Assembly (NCBI GenBank): GCA_026770575.1
Contig: MU657182.1
Coordinates: 204,384 to 268,383 of the forward strand
From: Pelagophyceae sp. CCMP2097
Taxonomy: Eukaryota; Sar; Pelagophyceae
DNA length: 64,000 bases
Reading direction: 5' to 3'
Below are positions 11,650 through 22,047 of the stretch, piece after piece. The position numbers and the translations under genes were made by a program. Numbering within the stretch: the stretch's first letter is position 1; each line of letters opens with the position of its first letter. A model generated the notes under the pieces. That model made no database searches and was not told the DNA's origin. It saw nothing but the letters and a program-made list of their open reading frames with translations.

Positions 11650-12766
11650 TCATCGTGGCGGCGGGGCCGCGGAGGCCGTGGTGAAGATGGAAAAGGCGCG
11701 CCTTGCCGCGTCGTCGACGGGCAGCGGCGGGGAGCCGCGGCTTTGCGGCCGCGCGCCCGGCGGCGGCCCGCGCGGCCGCGCGGCGGCGGCCGCCGGTATT
11801 GTGTGCACCTCGCGCTTGACGCCGCTGGCGGTGATGACGGCCATGTGGACCGTGGCGCCGACGGTGACGTCGCGCTGCGCCGCCGCCGAAAACGCGGAGA
11901 GGACGGCCGAGCGAGCCGTAGCCACGTCGTCGAAGACCGGGTACGCGGCTGCGGCGCGCGGTGTTCGGGGATGCTTGCAATCGCGCTTCTTCCAATTGGG
12001 AAGGGTCGCATCGTCTGGTGTTCGCCCGCTCAGGGGAGGGTCGCACCTTGGTGGTGCGGGAGCCTCTGCGGCGCAAGGTCGTCGAGGACGGGCTGGAGCA
12101 TCGTCTGCGCGGCTCCCGCGGCGAGCGCGCAGGCTTCCGAGGCGGACCCGAGCGAGTCAAAGGCGTAGGCGACGCCGCGGCCTTGGCGCGAGACGCCCGC
12201 GACGACGTTTGCGGCGTAGTACGGCATTGACCGCTTAGAGTACAGCACGCGCGAGAGCAGCTGCGCGCACGCCGGCGCCGCCAAAGCGCCGCCGCCTAAC
12301 GCAAAGGCGTAAGCGCCGGCCGCGCAAGCGACAGGCGCAAAGGGACGACAGGGGCTTCACACACCGCCTCGTTCGCCGTAGCGCAGGCCGGCGTCTCGGA
12401 GCAAGTGCTGGACGTGCGAACAGTCGACCTCGCAGCCCGCGGACGCGACGCACGCCTTTGCCGACACCAAAGCGACTCGGTCGAAGCCCTCTGTGCGGAT
12501 GAGCGTGCCTAGAAAGGCGGACAACCGTCAACGTGGCCTCGCGCCACCGCGGCTTTCAACGTGGTCAGCCTTTGCGGCGTCCGACGGCGCGCCGCCCAGG
12601 GATTCAGCGCACCATCGAGGAGTTGGGCGTCTGCAGCTATAATTGCAAAGTCGCAACCGGCCACAGCCACCACCGACCCGCCGTTGTTCGCGTACGGCGA
12701 AAACTTCGCAGCCGCCCCGCGCAAACCCGCGGCGAACAAACACAGCAAAAAACGCGAAGGCCGCAT
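11650..12766 (-). CDS. 20S proteasome beta subunit, PSMB1 (beta6) type
   Basis: The exon at 12766-12510 encodes KFSPYANNGGSVVAVAGCDF followed by AIIAADAQL, the conserved mature start of the beta6/PSMB1 subunit. Further exons encode GTLIRTEGFDRVALVSAKAC, then VLYSKRSMPYYAANVVAGVS with AYAFDSLGSASEACA and TMLQPVLDDL, and finally AFSAAAQRDVTVGATVHMAV. These follow PSMB1 order. The strand has DFAIIAADAQL where active subunits keep a catalytic Thr1, so it is a structural, non-proteolytic subunit, as expected for beta6. The first 20 residues (MRPSRFLLCLFAAGLRGAAA) are hydrophobic and resemble a signal peptide, which is unusual for this family. Upstream introns are short. The C-terminus carries an extra Ala/Pro/Arg-rich tail of about 45 residues. 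Confidence 0.88.
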
Positions 12767-13096
12767 CGCGCGTCTCGCGCAAATCGCTAAAAAAAAGAAT
12801 TGTAATCCTCCCCTTTCCGGGCTGATGTCAGTGTCACAGTGATCAGTGATGAGGGTCCGGCCTGTCCACTCTACGAGTAGCGGGCGGGCGGGCTCGGAAC
12901 CGCGGTGTCGTATATTTTGGCGAAGAGCGGATCCGCGGCGGCGGCACTTTCGGCGCCAGCTGGACCTCTCTGCGCCACTCCCGACGACGGGCGCGCTGCA
13001 GCGCTCTCCCTCGGCGCCCGTAGAGCAGCCCCACGTCCTCGGCGGTGTGGTCAGCAGCGACGAGCCATCAGACCTTTGCTTAGGCGCCCTGCGCTT
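12767..13096. other. Intergenic, no gene seen
   Basis: This lies between the start of the proteasome gene and the end of the RES-complex gene. All frames are partly open because of GC content, and no convincing product or repeat was found. Confidence 0.5.
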
Positions 13097-14515
13097 TCAC
13101 CTCTTGCGGAGGAGGCCGCCAAACGACTTGTCGCGCTGCTTCTGCCGCTCGGCCCAGGAGAGCGACGTCGTGGCGCCGCGCGCGGCCTGCCCGCGCGCGG
13201 CCTGGTTCGAGCCAAAGTCCGCGCGCCGCGCCTTGAAGCTGTCCGAGGGCGCGCCCGGCTCGTTGCCGCCGCGCCACGACGGCGCGCAGACCTCGCCCGC
13301 GCGAGGCTGGTGCGCCAGAGGCTCCTCGACCTCTTGCATCCGCGGCAGCTGCTCGGGCACGTAGCCGAAGAGGAGGCCGTCGTCGTCGTCCGCTGGAATG
13401 CGGCCCCGCGCCTCGCCGCGGTCCTTCTTCGACTTCTTTTTCGACTCTTTCTTCGACTCCTTCTTCTTCGCGTCCTTCTTCGCGTCCTTTTTCCGGTCGT
13501 CCTTCTTCGACTCCTTGCGGTCGTCCTTGCGGTCGTCCTTCTTCGAGGAGCGGTCCTCCTTCGAGGAGCGGTCCTCCTTGTTCGAAGGCCGGTCGTCCTT
13601 CGAGGAGCAGTCCTCCTTGTTCGAAGGCCGGTCGTCCTTCGAGGAGCGGTCCTCCTTTGACTCCTCGTCCTTTTTTTTCCGGTCGTCCTTCTTCGACGCT
13701 TTCTTCCGGTCCTCGTCGCTGTCGTCGGACCTGCGGCGCCGCTTCGACGACGCCTTGGCGTCGTCCTGCCGCGCGCGCTTCGGCGCGTCGAGCTGCGGCG
13801 GCGGCGGCGGCGGCGGCGGTGGAGGCGGGGGTCGCGCGAAGACGTCGACGCCCTGGTCGAGGTTAAAGTTCGAAGCGAGCTCCTTGCCCTCGTAGACCGC
13901 GCCCGGCGCGAACTTGGACTTCAACTCGCCACCGCCCGCAACGAGCTGGTCCGCGGCCTCCTCGCGGTCGCGCAGCTCCGGCGGCAGCTTGTACTTTTCG
14001 CAGTGGTCGACGCGTAAAGTTCTTCCCAAGAGCTTGGCGCCGTTGCCGTTGTCGACGCACAGAATCGTCGACTTTTGGTCCTCGTACTTGACCCAGGCCC
14101 AGCCGCGCGCCTTGCCCGTTTTGGCGTCGCGGGGTAAGTTAAAGTCTTCGACCTCGCCCCACTGAGACATGACCTAGTGGGAACCATCTCGAGAAACCAC
14201 CGCCAACGCGGGAGAGAGCCCTCGATCCCCCCGGTCCCTCGCCGGTTGGGGCGACGCACGCAGATGACGTCGCCCTCTGAGAGTTCGTTGGCAAGGCCGC
14301 CGACGTAGACCCACGCAGAGTTCTTGTACTTGTGGTGCCACGACGCCGAGCCTAAGGGGCGGATGGGCGCGGCGGCCGACGCTGCGGCGTCGTACCGGTA
14401 ATGCCGAGCTCGAGCTCCTTTTCGTTCAACAGCTTGACCTACGCCCTCACGCCTCACCATACCGCGTCCGTCAAAGCGCGGCGCAAACAAGACCGACCTG
14501 CTGCATGTTGTTCAT
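13097..14515 (-). CDS. IST3: RES-complex RRM protein IST3/SNU17 (RBMX2)
   Basis: This is a component of the RES complex (Ist3-Bud13-Pml1) in the activated spliceosome. The start is reconstructed from three small exons: 14515-14498 (MNNMQQ), then VKLLNEKELELGITG, then SASWHHKYKNSAWVYVGGL through ELSEGDVICV. The 45-nt second intron joins ITG to SAS in frame. The main exon continues the RRM with EDFNLPRDAKTGKARGWAWV and YEDQKSTILCVDN, then GRTLRVDHCEKYKLPPE, the helix typical of IST3. After the RRM comes a proline run, then a Lys/Asp/Ser-rich low-complexity tail built of DDRPSNKED- and KKDDRK-type repeats, and a C-terminal SLSWAERQKQRDKSFGGLLR. Its partner BUD13 is encoded at 41.8 kb. Confidence 0.92.
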
Positions 14516-14714
14516 CTTGGACCGCGACGGGGGCCCGCGCCCGCGCCGATCCCCTCTTCGATGTCGACAGTTCGGGCTTCGGCGAGTGCGCGGATTGACC
14601 TTCACACATTTGTTCCCGCTTCGCATCGCTGCTCGCGGTCGTCCACGGGCCCGGCCGTCGCACTGCACAGGCAGCACGTGCTTCCACCCGCTTGTGCCGA
14701 TGATTGCAATATGA

Positions 14715-16333
14715 TTACTTGTCGCGGTACCGAGCCCGGCGCACGAGGGCGTCTCGGTTCGTCTCAGCAAGGTCAAAGAGTTTAAACAGCGACGTGTGCA
14801 CCTCGTAGAACTCGACCGTCGTGTCGGCGATGATGCTCGCCGGCGCGCGCGCCCAGGGGTCGACGAGGCACGATTCGCCGCAAATGCCAGGCCTGCATGG
14901 GGTCCGTCAAAGGGCCGTATAGGTGGGCCGGAGAGGTCCGCAAAGGCCCGTCGAGGGTCCATACAAGGGCCGCACAGCGTCCGTGCGAGGGGCCGTACAT
15001 GGTCCGTACGAGGGCCGTTGGAGGGCCGTAGAGGGCCCGTCAAACGTCTGTAGAGGGCCCGCAGCAGAGGGCCCGTGGCAGGTCCGTCGGGGGGTGTATC
15101 AGGTCCGTCCAGGGCGACTCACGGCATGAGCGCCCCGACGGTCTCGGCCGCCCTTGCTTCGTGCCGCTCCGCAGGCACGCTCAAAAGATGTTCCAGCTGC
15201 ATCATCTCGCGCTCCAGCTCGGCGAATCTGGCCAGCGGCTTGCGGTCGCGCATCGAGTAGTGGTACGTGTACCGCAGCCGCAAGTCCTCCAGCTCGCGGC
15301 CGGCGGAATCGAGCTTGGCTTGCACGGCGGCGCGCCTGTCCACGTACTGGTCGACGCGGCAGAGCCCCTTCTTCAGCAGGTACAGCGCCGGCGGCGCAGA
15401 ACCCTGCGCCACGAGCACCGACTTTTGCTTGGTGGACCGCAGCCGCGCAAAACGCGCCTAAAAAGCCGTCCCAAGAAGGGTCTTTGGAAAGGGAACTCAC
15501 GAGCCTTACGACGGCCGTCGTGGGCCAGTCGCTGAAGAGGCGCTTAAAGGCGAAGAAGCGGTCGCAGAGGGACTCGTAGGCGCGGCGCCGGAGGTGGGCG
15601 TCGAACGCCCAACGCGAGATAACCACGAGGTCGCAGGCCTCTTCCGCGACGTACGAAACCTCGTCGCCGTCGAAGATGTCGCTGCCCCGCGGCAGCGCCG
15701 CCCGCTCGCGCTTCCGTCTTCGACGCCGCTCCGAGGAAGCCTTGCACCGGTCGCGACGCAAAGCCTCGGCCTAAGGACTTGCGATCGAGAGCTTTGACGC
15801 TAGCGCCCCCCGCTTACCCTTTCCGAGCCGGAGTGATCGGTGGCGTCGGAGTCGGAGTCGGAGTCCATGTCCTTTTCGGCGTCAGCGAGGACGGTCATCA
15901 GGAGCTGATCCGCGCCGATCATTTCACCGGCTCCCAAACACCCCAGCGTCACCGCGCCGCCGGCCGATTCGACGTCCGTGGCGACGGCGCCGCTGAGGAC
16001 GACGCAACAAAAGTTTGAAGCTTTGCTGATGATCTCAGCGCGCGCCTCTATTCGACGGTACTCGACGACTTTAGCCAGCGCATTCAGATCCGCCGCCTTG
16101 GCGCCCGAGAACCACGGCACCGAGGCGAGGTACACCGCCAGCGTGTGCACGTCCTACGCCGACAGTCGAGAAAGGGCGCATCGCGGGCTGCGGGAGCGCA
16201 CCGCGGGCGCTCGGATGGGCGCGTGCAGGGCCAAAACCACCGGGCTCTCCTTGTTCTTGAACATATCGCCGAGGGCCGTCTGCGGGATGCCGTGGCGCCA
16301 CATGTAGTCGGCGAGGTCGCCCGATGGCGGCAT
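14715..16333 (-). CDS. Cyclic-nucleotide-binding-domain protein
   Basis: A multi-exon gene. The start at 16333 gives MPPSGDLADYMWRHGIPQTA. The next exon opens VHTLAVYLASVPWFSG and KVVEYRRIEARAEIISKAS, a CNBD beta-barrel, followed by FCCVVLSGAVATDVES and LGAGEMIGADQLL in the phosphate-cassette region. A later exon has DIFDGDEVSYVAEEACDLVV and SRWAFDAHLRR. Then LLVAQGSAPPALYLLKKGLC begins a second CNBD, interrupted by a charged helix (ELEDLRLRYTYHYSMRDRK). The last exon completes it with GESCLVDPWARAPASIIADT and ends ARYRDK at 14715. Binding of cAMP or cGMP is inferred from fold only. The second domain's cassette is diverged. There is no ion-channel or kinase domain, so a regulatory or flagellar role is possible. 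Confidence 0.75.
14889..15118. repeat. Intronic degenerate array of GGGCCGT/GGTCCGT units
   Basis: About 15 imperfect copies of a short unit (AGGGCCGTA, AGGTCCGTA, AGGGCCCGT) lie between the exons encoding GALMP and GESCLVD of the cyclic-nucleotide-binding gene. The spacing is irregular at about 12-20 nt. The whole array is intronic by the exon evidence on either side. Confidence 0.8.
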
Positions 16334-16593
16334 GGCCGGGCCGAGACGCCGGCGCGCAAGGGCCAAAGGTCGAGCCTGCCGCTGTCCGCCGCTGTCCAAG
16401 CGCGGTCTCGGCGGGTCCCCGCTGGCAGTCTCAAACGGCCGGTGCGGCGGCCACGCGCTGGAGCTGGCGCTGGGGCTGGCGCTGGGCCGCGCGCTGGTCG
16501 CGGCGCTTGGAACAAACAGGCTTTCGACGCAATTACATCCAAACGGCCTCTGAACGGACCCTATCGCTGTCCCGAATCTCGACTCGTCGCAGC

Positions 16594-17343
16594 ATGCCCG
16601 TGAGTGGCGCCGCGCGCCCCGTCCTCGCGCGGCGCTCGACGCGAAGCGTAGGTCCTCAAGACCGGCATCGCCAAGGCCGTCGGCGCCGTGACGTACACGT
16701 CGTGGGACGGGTTTGCTCCAGCGTCCGCTTAAGTTCGCGAGGCAGCGCCGGCGACGTGGGCGCGCGGCGGCAAAGGCCGCCGCCCGCGGGGGCGCCGGAC
16801 CCGACGCGAAAAACGACGGACCGGCAAAGGGTGTGATGAAGTGCGGTCGCCGAGGCAGGGTGGGCCGCCGTCTTCCGCGGGCGCGTCCCGCTGATGGCGG
16901 GGCCGTGCCCCGCCGCCGTCGCGCGGGGCCCTCCTCGACGGCGTCGCAGCTCGGAGAGTTGCAGCTCGGAGAGCGCGCCCGCCGCGGGGCGTCTTGGTTC
17001 TTAGTGACGAACGGTGTTTCGAAGATTGGTGGGCGTAGTCGGACCGCCTTCAAAAAGGTACGTGACGACGTCGTCGTTCGCGCTCGACGAGGCGGCGCCG
17101 CCGCTCATGTGGCGAACAACGACGGCGGGCCCCGACGGCACGCCGCAGGAGTCGTGCGTCTCGCTCGTGTCTGCCACGGAGATGTTGGGTGCGTATAAGT
17201 CCAAGTTCGCCGCGCGTACCACGGGCGACCTCGACGGCCTCCTCAAGAAGCTTACCGCCGCCGCGCCCGCCGACCCGAACGTCATCCGCGCCGCCGAGCA
17301 AAAGGCGTACCAGGAGGCCGCCTCGGCTGGGGGCGACTACTAG
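16594..17343 (+). CDS. Possible small protein, exons uncertain
   Basis: Two segments read like exons on the plus strand. ATGCCC at 16594 can splice (GTGAGT...GCGTAG) to GTCCTCAAGACC, giving MPVLKTGIAKAVGAVTYTSW then DGFAPASA and a stop. From about 17040 to 17343 an open frame encodes RYVTTSSFALDEAAPPLMWR, ESCVSLVSATEMLGAYKSKF, DLDGLLKKLTAAAPADPNVI and ends ASAGGDY. The second segment has no in-frame ATG of its own and follows a TAG acceptor, so it needs an upstream exon. Whether the two belong together is not shown. The product may be a small mitochondrial or plastid protein, but I do not recognise it. Confidence 0.4.
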
Positions 17344-17761
17344 GCCGCCTGACCCGAGGGGCAAGCCGCACCGCAACGAGGGCAGCGCCAAGGGCGATGC
17401 ACCGAGTTTAAAGACACTGATGCCGTGGACGAAATGCCCGGGCCGGCATGGGGCGACTCCCAAGGGGGCTTCTTGCTTCGTGCGACGCTGTCTTTGGATT
17501 TGTTCGGAGACTGAACATCGGACCTCGTCCGGCCCTAACGCCGCGGTCGACGCGCCCGCGGGCGGGCCTGTCCGCTCTGCGAGTCTCGGCGCGATCTCGT
17601 GGGCCTCCTCGAGACACAACCCCCGCCAGTGACATGCGGCATCAAAGCCACCGCCGCAGCTCCCGGCCCTTCGTCGCCGAGTCTGGACCAGGAACTTGAA
17701 TGTTAAAGGGCCTCGGAGGGGCGCGCGTCTTCCGGCGTCGGGCGGCCCCGGGTCCCGGCGG
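17344..17761. other. Intergenic, no gene seen
   Basis: This lies between the small plus-strand gene and the 3-prime end of the histidine kinase gene. No convincing product, repeat or RNA signature was found. Confidence 0.45.
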
Positions 17762-20746
17762 CTATGTCGGTCCGCATGATGCGGACCGCAAGGAACACGT
17801 GGAGGTGGCGCCGTCGACGGCGATGCGGGGCGAGGCGCGCTTAGGCTGCCACTTGCCCGTGTGCGCGGTGGCACTGCTGGCGCGCTTGAGGCGGTCCCGG
17901 CGCGGGCGGTCGCTCGCGAGCCAACGCGGGGACGGCGGCGCCTCGGCGTCGAGGCACCGCCGCGAGTCGAACGCCACCACGAGGTCCGCCGCAGCGTCCC
18001 CGCGGGCGGCGAAGCGCGGGTGCGTCCGCACCGCGTCCTCGAGGACCTGCCGCAGGCTCTTGGCTGTCAGCTTCTTGCCGAGCGAGCCGTCGGCCCCCGC
18101 GGCCCGGTAGCGCTCGGCGTCCTCGGGTGAGTCGTTGGCCGAGACGATGAAGATGAGTCTTGGGACGTTGCCCTCCTCGGCGTCGAGCTGCCGGCACTCG
18201 CGGCAGAGATCTACGCCGGTCTTCGTGTGGTGCACGGGCGCGAAGTTGAAGTCGAGGAGGACGACGTCCATGTCGCTCTCGACGACCATCTTCGGAAAGC
18301 CGTCGATGGACTCTCGCGTCGCGCCGGCGACGACGGGCTTGCACGAAGTCACCTTCTCCGCAACCATGGCAATCATCTTGCGGAACATGGCCGAGTCGTC
18401 GGCCATGGCGATTTTCAGCCACGACAGGTCGAGCTCGACCGGCGCCGTGGTCACGGCGGCGAACCGTCCGGAGCCGGGCAGCTCGACTGCGACGTCGGGC
18501 AGCTCGAGCTTTGCGACGACACCGTCCAAAAGCAGTACGAGCCGGAGCGTGCCGCCGAGGGCGCTCGCGGCCGCCGCCGCCATGGGGAAGCCGTCGCCCG
18601 AGCTCATCTTGGCAGTGTGCTCGTGCGCGCGCTGGCCCTCGGCGTGCGCAACCTCGTTCAGCTTCTCTTCGCCCATTTGCAGGAGAGCCGCGTGTTCGGG
18701 CCCGGCCCAGTTGCCTACACGACGGACCGTCACGATGTCTCATCCGATGATGCAAGACTCGATGGTTGCCAGTCGACAAAAGCTCCTCACGCAGCTCCAG
18801 CGAGAGGCGGACGCGCGTCGCGCATTCGTTGAGAGGCTCGACGTTGAGCGACAGCGACGGCGGCCGTGCCGCGTCGCCGTACTTATAGGCGTTTGACAGC
18901 ATGTTGTCCAGGATGATGTTGAAAAGGACCTAGATTGAGATTATACGGACCAAACCGCGAGGTCCCTTCTATGAGAATGCGGTACCTTGTCGAAGCGGAG
19001 CTTGGTCCGGTGCGCGGCGGCGCCCGTCGTCTTGGCGCGGTTGAACGGGCTGTTCGCCGTGTCGTGGCGCCGCCACCGCAGGGCGATGAGCGCCGTGGGC
19101 TCGACGGCGTCCCACGAGGGCTTGTAGCGGCCCGTTGAGAGCCGCATCAGCGCGGCCTTGCTGCTCAAGACTTCCGTGATCTCGTCGATCTGCCGATGCA
19201 GGGACGGATCGGCGTACGACTGCCCCAGCACAAAGATGCGGTTCTTCAGCTCGTGGTTCAGGTACCGCTCCGTCTTCTCGCTCATCTCGAAGCTGTGGCG
19301 GAGTAGCTCGCCCTTTGTCCGCTCCGCGGCCTCGGCGTCCCTGGCGGCGTCGCGGCACAGCTCGTCGAATTGTCGCCGCTCGCGCGCGGCCCCGAGCTCG
19401 AGTTTGCGGAGCAAGAGGAGGAGGGCGACGAAGACGACGGGCGAGACGATGGTGCCGATGACGTACCTAGGGTCGCGTTGATCGAGGGCTATAGCGACAT
19501 CAGTTACACGGAAGCGGCATGCTTACGGCGCGGTCGTCTCGTGCGTTTCGTCGTAGAAGCACTTTACAGAAAGGTCCAGAAAGGGCTCGTGCGCGTGGAC
19601 GTGCGCGCCGTAGCCCGGAGAAACCGTCTTGATCAAGTGGCCCGTCTCGGCGCCCGAAACCTCGAGGTTGGCCGGGAAGCTAAACGAGGGACATGTCAAT
19701 CTGCGTTTCCGGGTGGTTCGTAAAGGCGGAGGAACGCACATGCTATTCCACTCGTCCTTTGGGAGGGTAAAGTAGAAGAAGCCGGGGGACACTCCCGAGT
19801 CGGCGAAGACGAAGGGCATCTGCACCGTGAGACCGCGGTCCGCCATGGGGGCCGAGTCTGTCCCTTCGCCCACGGCGTCGTAGGGCGGGTGCGCGATGAG
19901 TTTGTGGGATTCGAGAAGCCTCGTATACAGCGATTCCGGCAAGAGGCGGCGGTTTCGCTCCTGCAGGTCCCAGCCGACGTGGTTGTCCATCTTCGGCCGG
20001 TCGCTCGATGGAGCGGCCCAGACCACGGCGACGGGGTTGTACGTCTTTCGATTCGGCGCCGTTTCCGGGTCGTACGCATTCCACGGGGCCCAGTCGTCGG
20101 CCAGTAAAACGTGCGAGAGGCGTTGGTTTTCTGGCGGGTTTTCTGGCGGGGCGTATTCGCTCCGCGCGTCAGTAATGTTCCGCTCGCCGCCGTAGGCTCC
20201 CCCAAGGTAGGCCTCGAACGCCGGGCGGTCCGCCTGGGTCACGGTGGGCAGCCAGAGGATGTCCGTCTGGTGGTACGTCGGCGAGAGCTCGTCGAGGCGG
20301 TGCAGCGATAAGCCGTCGGATAGGGGCCCCGGCACGAGGAATGTTGATGCGTCGCCGGCAAAGTCGCGCTCGCGCACCATCAACCAGCCCAGGGCGGCGG
20401 CCTCGGTGGCGCGCCGCTTGCCCCACTCACCGACGGCGTCTCGGCGGTCGCCGCAGGCCGCGGCCTCGCGTCGGCGCAGGTGCCGCCGCTCCAGGAACTG
20501 AATGCTCACGCCAGTCGAGGCCGCCGCGCACATGCCCGTCGCTAAAACGAGGCCCAGGGCCAGCGGGCCGCGCCAGCGGAGCGATTGAAACGGGCCGGCC
20601 TCACCCGCCGCGGGGCCTGGCTTGCGGTCCGCGGGAGAAAACCACTCAGTCCAAGGCGACAGAAGACCAAGGCCCGCCGCCGCGGGGCGCGGGCCCGCCG
20701 CCGCAATGCGCAAGTCCGCCGCCAGCTTGCCCGGCAGCGTCGGCAT
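17762..20746 (-). CDS. CHASE-domain hybrid sensor histidine kinase
   Basis: A membrane receptor of the two-component phosphorelay. Exon 1 from 20746 encodes TM1 (LALGLVLATGMCAAASTGVS, about residues 60-80), then a CHASE-like extracellular sensor of about 280 residues with TDILWLPTVTQADRPAFEAY. A 60-nt intron restores WNSIFPANLEVSGAETG. The next junction restores TAPYVIGTIVSPVVFVALLL, which is TM2. Then come the dimerisation helix with H-box YLNHELKNRIFVL, the N-box NMLSNAYKYG of the ATPase, a G-box-like SSGDGFPMAAAAASALGGTL, and a REC domain: acidic pair MADDSAMFRK, phospho-acceptor VVLLDFNFAP, SAND switch and a Lys in LGKKL. All exons run collinearly over 3 kb. The CHASE ligand is unknown; plant and amoebal CHASE domains bind cytokinin-like or peptide signals. 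The ATPase G1 box falls near an intron and was not seen clearly. Confidence 0.85.
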
Positions 20747-21117
20747 TGCGCCTCGTGTCAGATGAGGTCGTGTCCTCCACGAGAACGATACAATTGTACA
20801 ATTGTAGCCGCGTAATTACTGCTTTTCGGTTGAAGGCAATGAAGGTCACGAACGACGAAGACTTTTCTCTTCAACCAAATAATTGACAGGTCAACCAAAA
20901 TATCGACGCCTTTCATGAGCCCCACGACCAATCAACCAAATAACTGACTGTTTTGCAGTATCCCTAAGGAAACGGTCGTTGTGGAAAGTTCCCGGGATTT
21001 CATCAAATCTGACTGATTCGCAAAAAAACGGGATTCATCAAATCAACGACGTTATGCCCGACGTTACGCCTAGTCAAGGTTCAGCCCATCTCGAAACGAC
21101 ACAAAATAGAAGACACA
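20747..21117. promoter_or_regulatory. AT-rich divergent promoter between histidine kinase and Myb gene
   Basis: This 371-nt region is much more AT-rich than its neighbours. It contains the perfect palindrome TACAATTGTACAATTGTA at 20789-20806, three copies of TCAACCAAA (20871, 20891, 20932; two extend to AATAAYTGAC) and two copies of CGGGATTTCATCAAATC-type sequence near 20993 and 21030. CAACCA is similar to plant Myb recognition elements, so control by the adjacent Myb is possible but speculative. Confidence 0.5.
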
Positions 21118-21639
21118 TTGACGAACGTGGTCGTTCGTAGGCAATCTAGGTGGACCAAAGAGGAAGACGAGGCGTTGCTCAAAGCTGTGCAGATGACGCC
21201 GAGGAACGAATACGGCCAAATCAGTGGTGTCAGTTGGTCGAAGATCGCGGCGAAACTTCAGAATGGCCGAAACGCCCAAACGTGCTGCGGCCGCTGGAAA
21301 AATGCCGTCGACCCGAAGATCTGCAAGGGTACATGGGGGGACGCAGAGTACGGCATCCTCGTGAAAGCGCACGTGAGTCTATCGAAAAAGAGAGTCATTT
21401 GCATAATGTGTGCGGCTCCCCTCCGCTCGTCCACGGCTTGTGATTGTCCTTCCCCTCCTTCCGATGCGAGTGACTACTGACTGCGACGCGAATAGGCGGC
21501 CTACATTCGCGAATGGAACATGTTGACTCTCATCGCCACAGCGCTGTCCGGGCGATTCACGCACAAGCAGATCAGCGATTGCTTGAAGTCGGTCCATCTG
21601 CGACGGTGGGTAGGCCAGCGGGACACGTGCGGATCCTAG
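21118..21639 (+). CDS. Myb/SANT-repeat DNA-binding protein
   Basis: The first exon ends at 21372 and encodes SRWTKEEDEALLKAV, GVSWSKIAAKLQNGRN, and QTCCGRWKNAVDPKICKG, a Myb repeat with the spaced tryptophans and the link into a second repeat (KGTWGDAEYGILVKAH). The intron is GTGAGT...GAATAG. Exon 2 (from 21496) continues AAYIREWNMLTLIATALSGR then HKQISDCLKS, and stops at 21637-21639. No in-frame ATG was found upstream of the first repeat (the frame is open back past 21050), so the true start is probably in an upstream exon. A further splice near 21612 into the ACCATGGGCGG region is possible. Likely a nuclear transcription factor of R2R3-like type; it lies 371 nt from the divergent histidine kinase. 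Confidence 0.7.
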
Positions 21640-22047
21640 ACCATGGGCGGCGCGCAGTTCGCCGCCAAGCATGCGCCGGCGACCAAGAAGGTTAGTCGCA
21701 TCCCCGAGGCGTAGGTCCAGCTGTACAGAGCGTCCATGCGACCGTTTGAGGCCCTTTGGAGCCCACAACATGCTTCGGCCAATCTCTCTCGTATTCTAGG
21801 CCAATCGCGGCGGGCAGTTCGCCACGGGATCGCGCGAGCAATTTTTTTTAAAGGAGGGTGCAAACGACGCTTAATCGTCGTCGTCTGGCTGGTCAGGCTG
21901 ATGATCGACGCGGGAGAGGTGGCGTGTTGAGTCGGTCTTTGGGAAGCAGTGCCCGTATCGAAAGGGCGACTTGACACGTGCGGAGAAGTTTTTTTTTAAA
22001 TCGTTCAGCGAGCCCCGTTGACGTCCGGAGGGCGTCGGGCCGGCTCG
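21640..22047. other. Intergenic or 3-prime part of the Myb gene
   Basis: About 400 nt with no firm gene. Short in-frame pieces after 21639 may be terminal Myb exons. The run-up to 22048 includes T-rich and A-rich tracts (near 21842 and 21988) and is likely the promoter of the next gene. Confidence 0.4.

Noticed and set aside
14889..15118. CRISPR-like repeat array
   Set aside because: Units are short, degenerate and without regular unique spacers. The array lies in a eukaryotic intron.
17050..17874. 274-codon minus-strand open frame
   Set aside because: It is low-complexity Arg/Gly-rich sequence overlapping the better plus-strand exon and the REC exon end.
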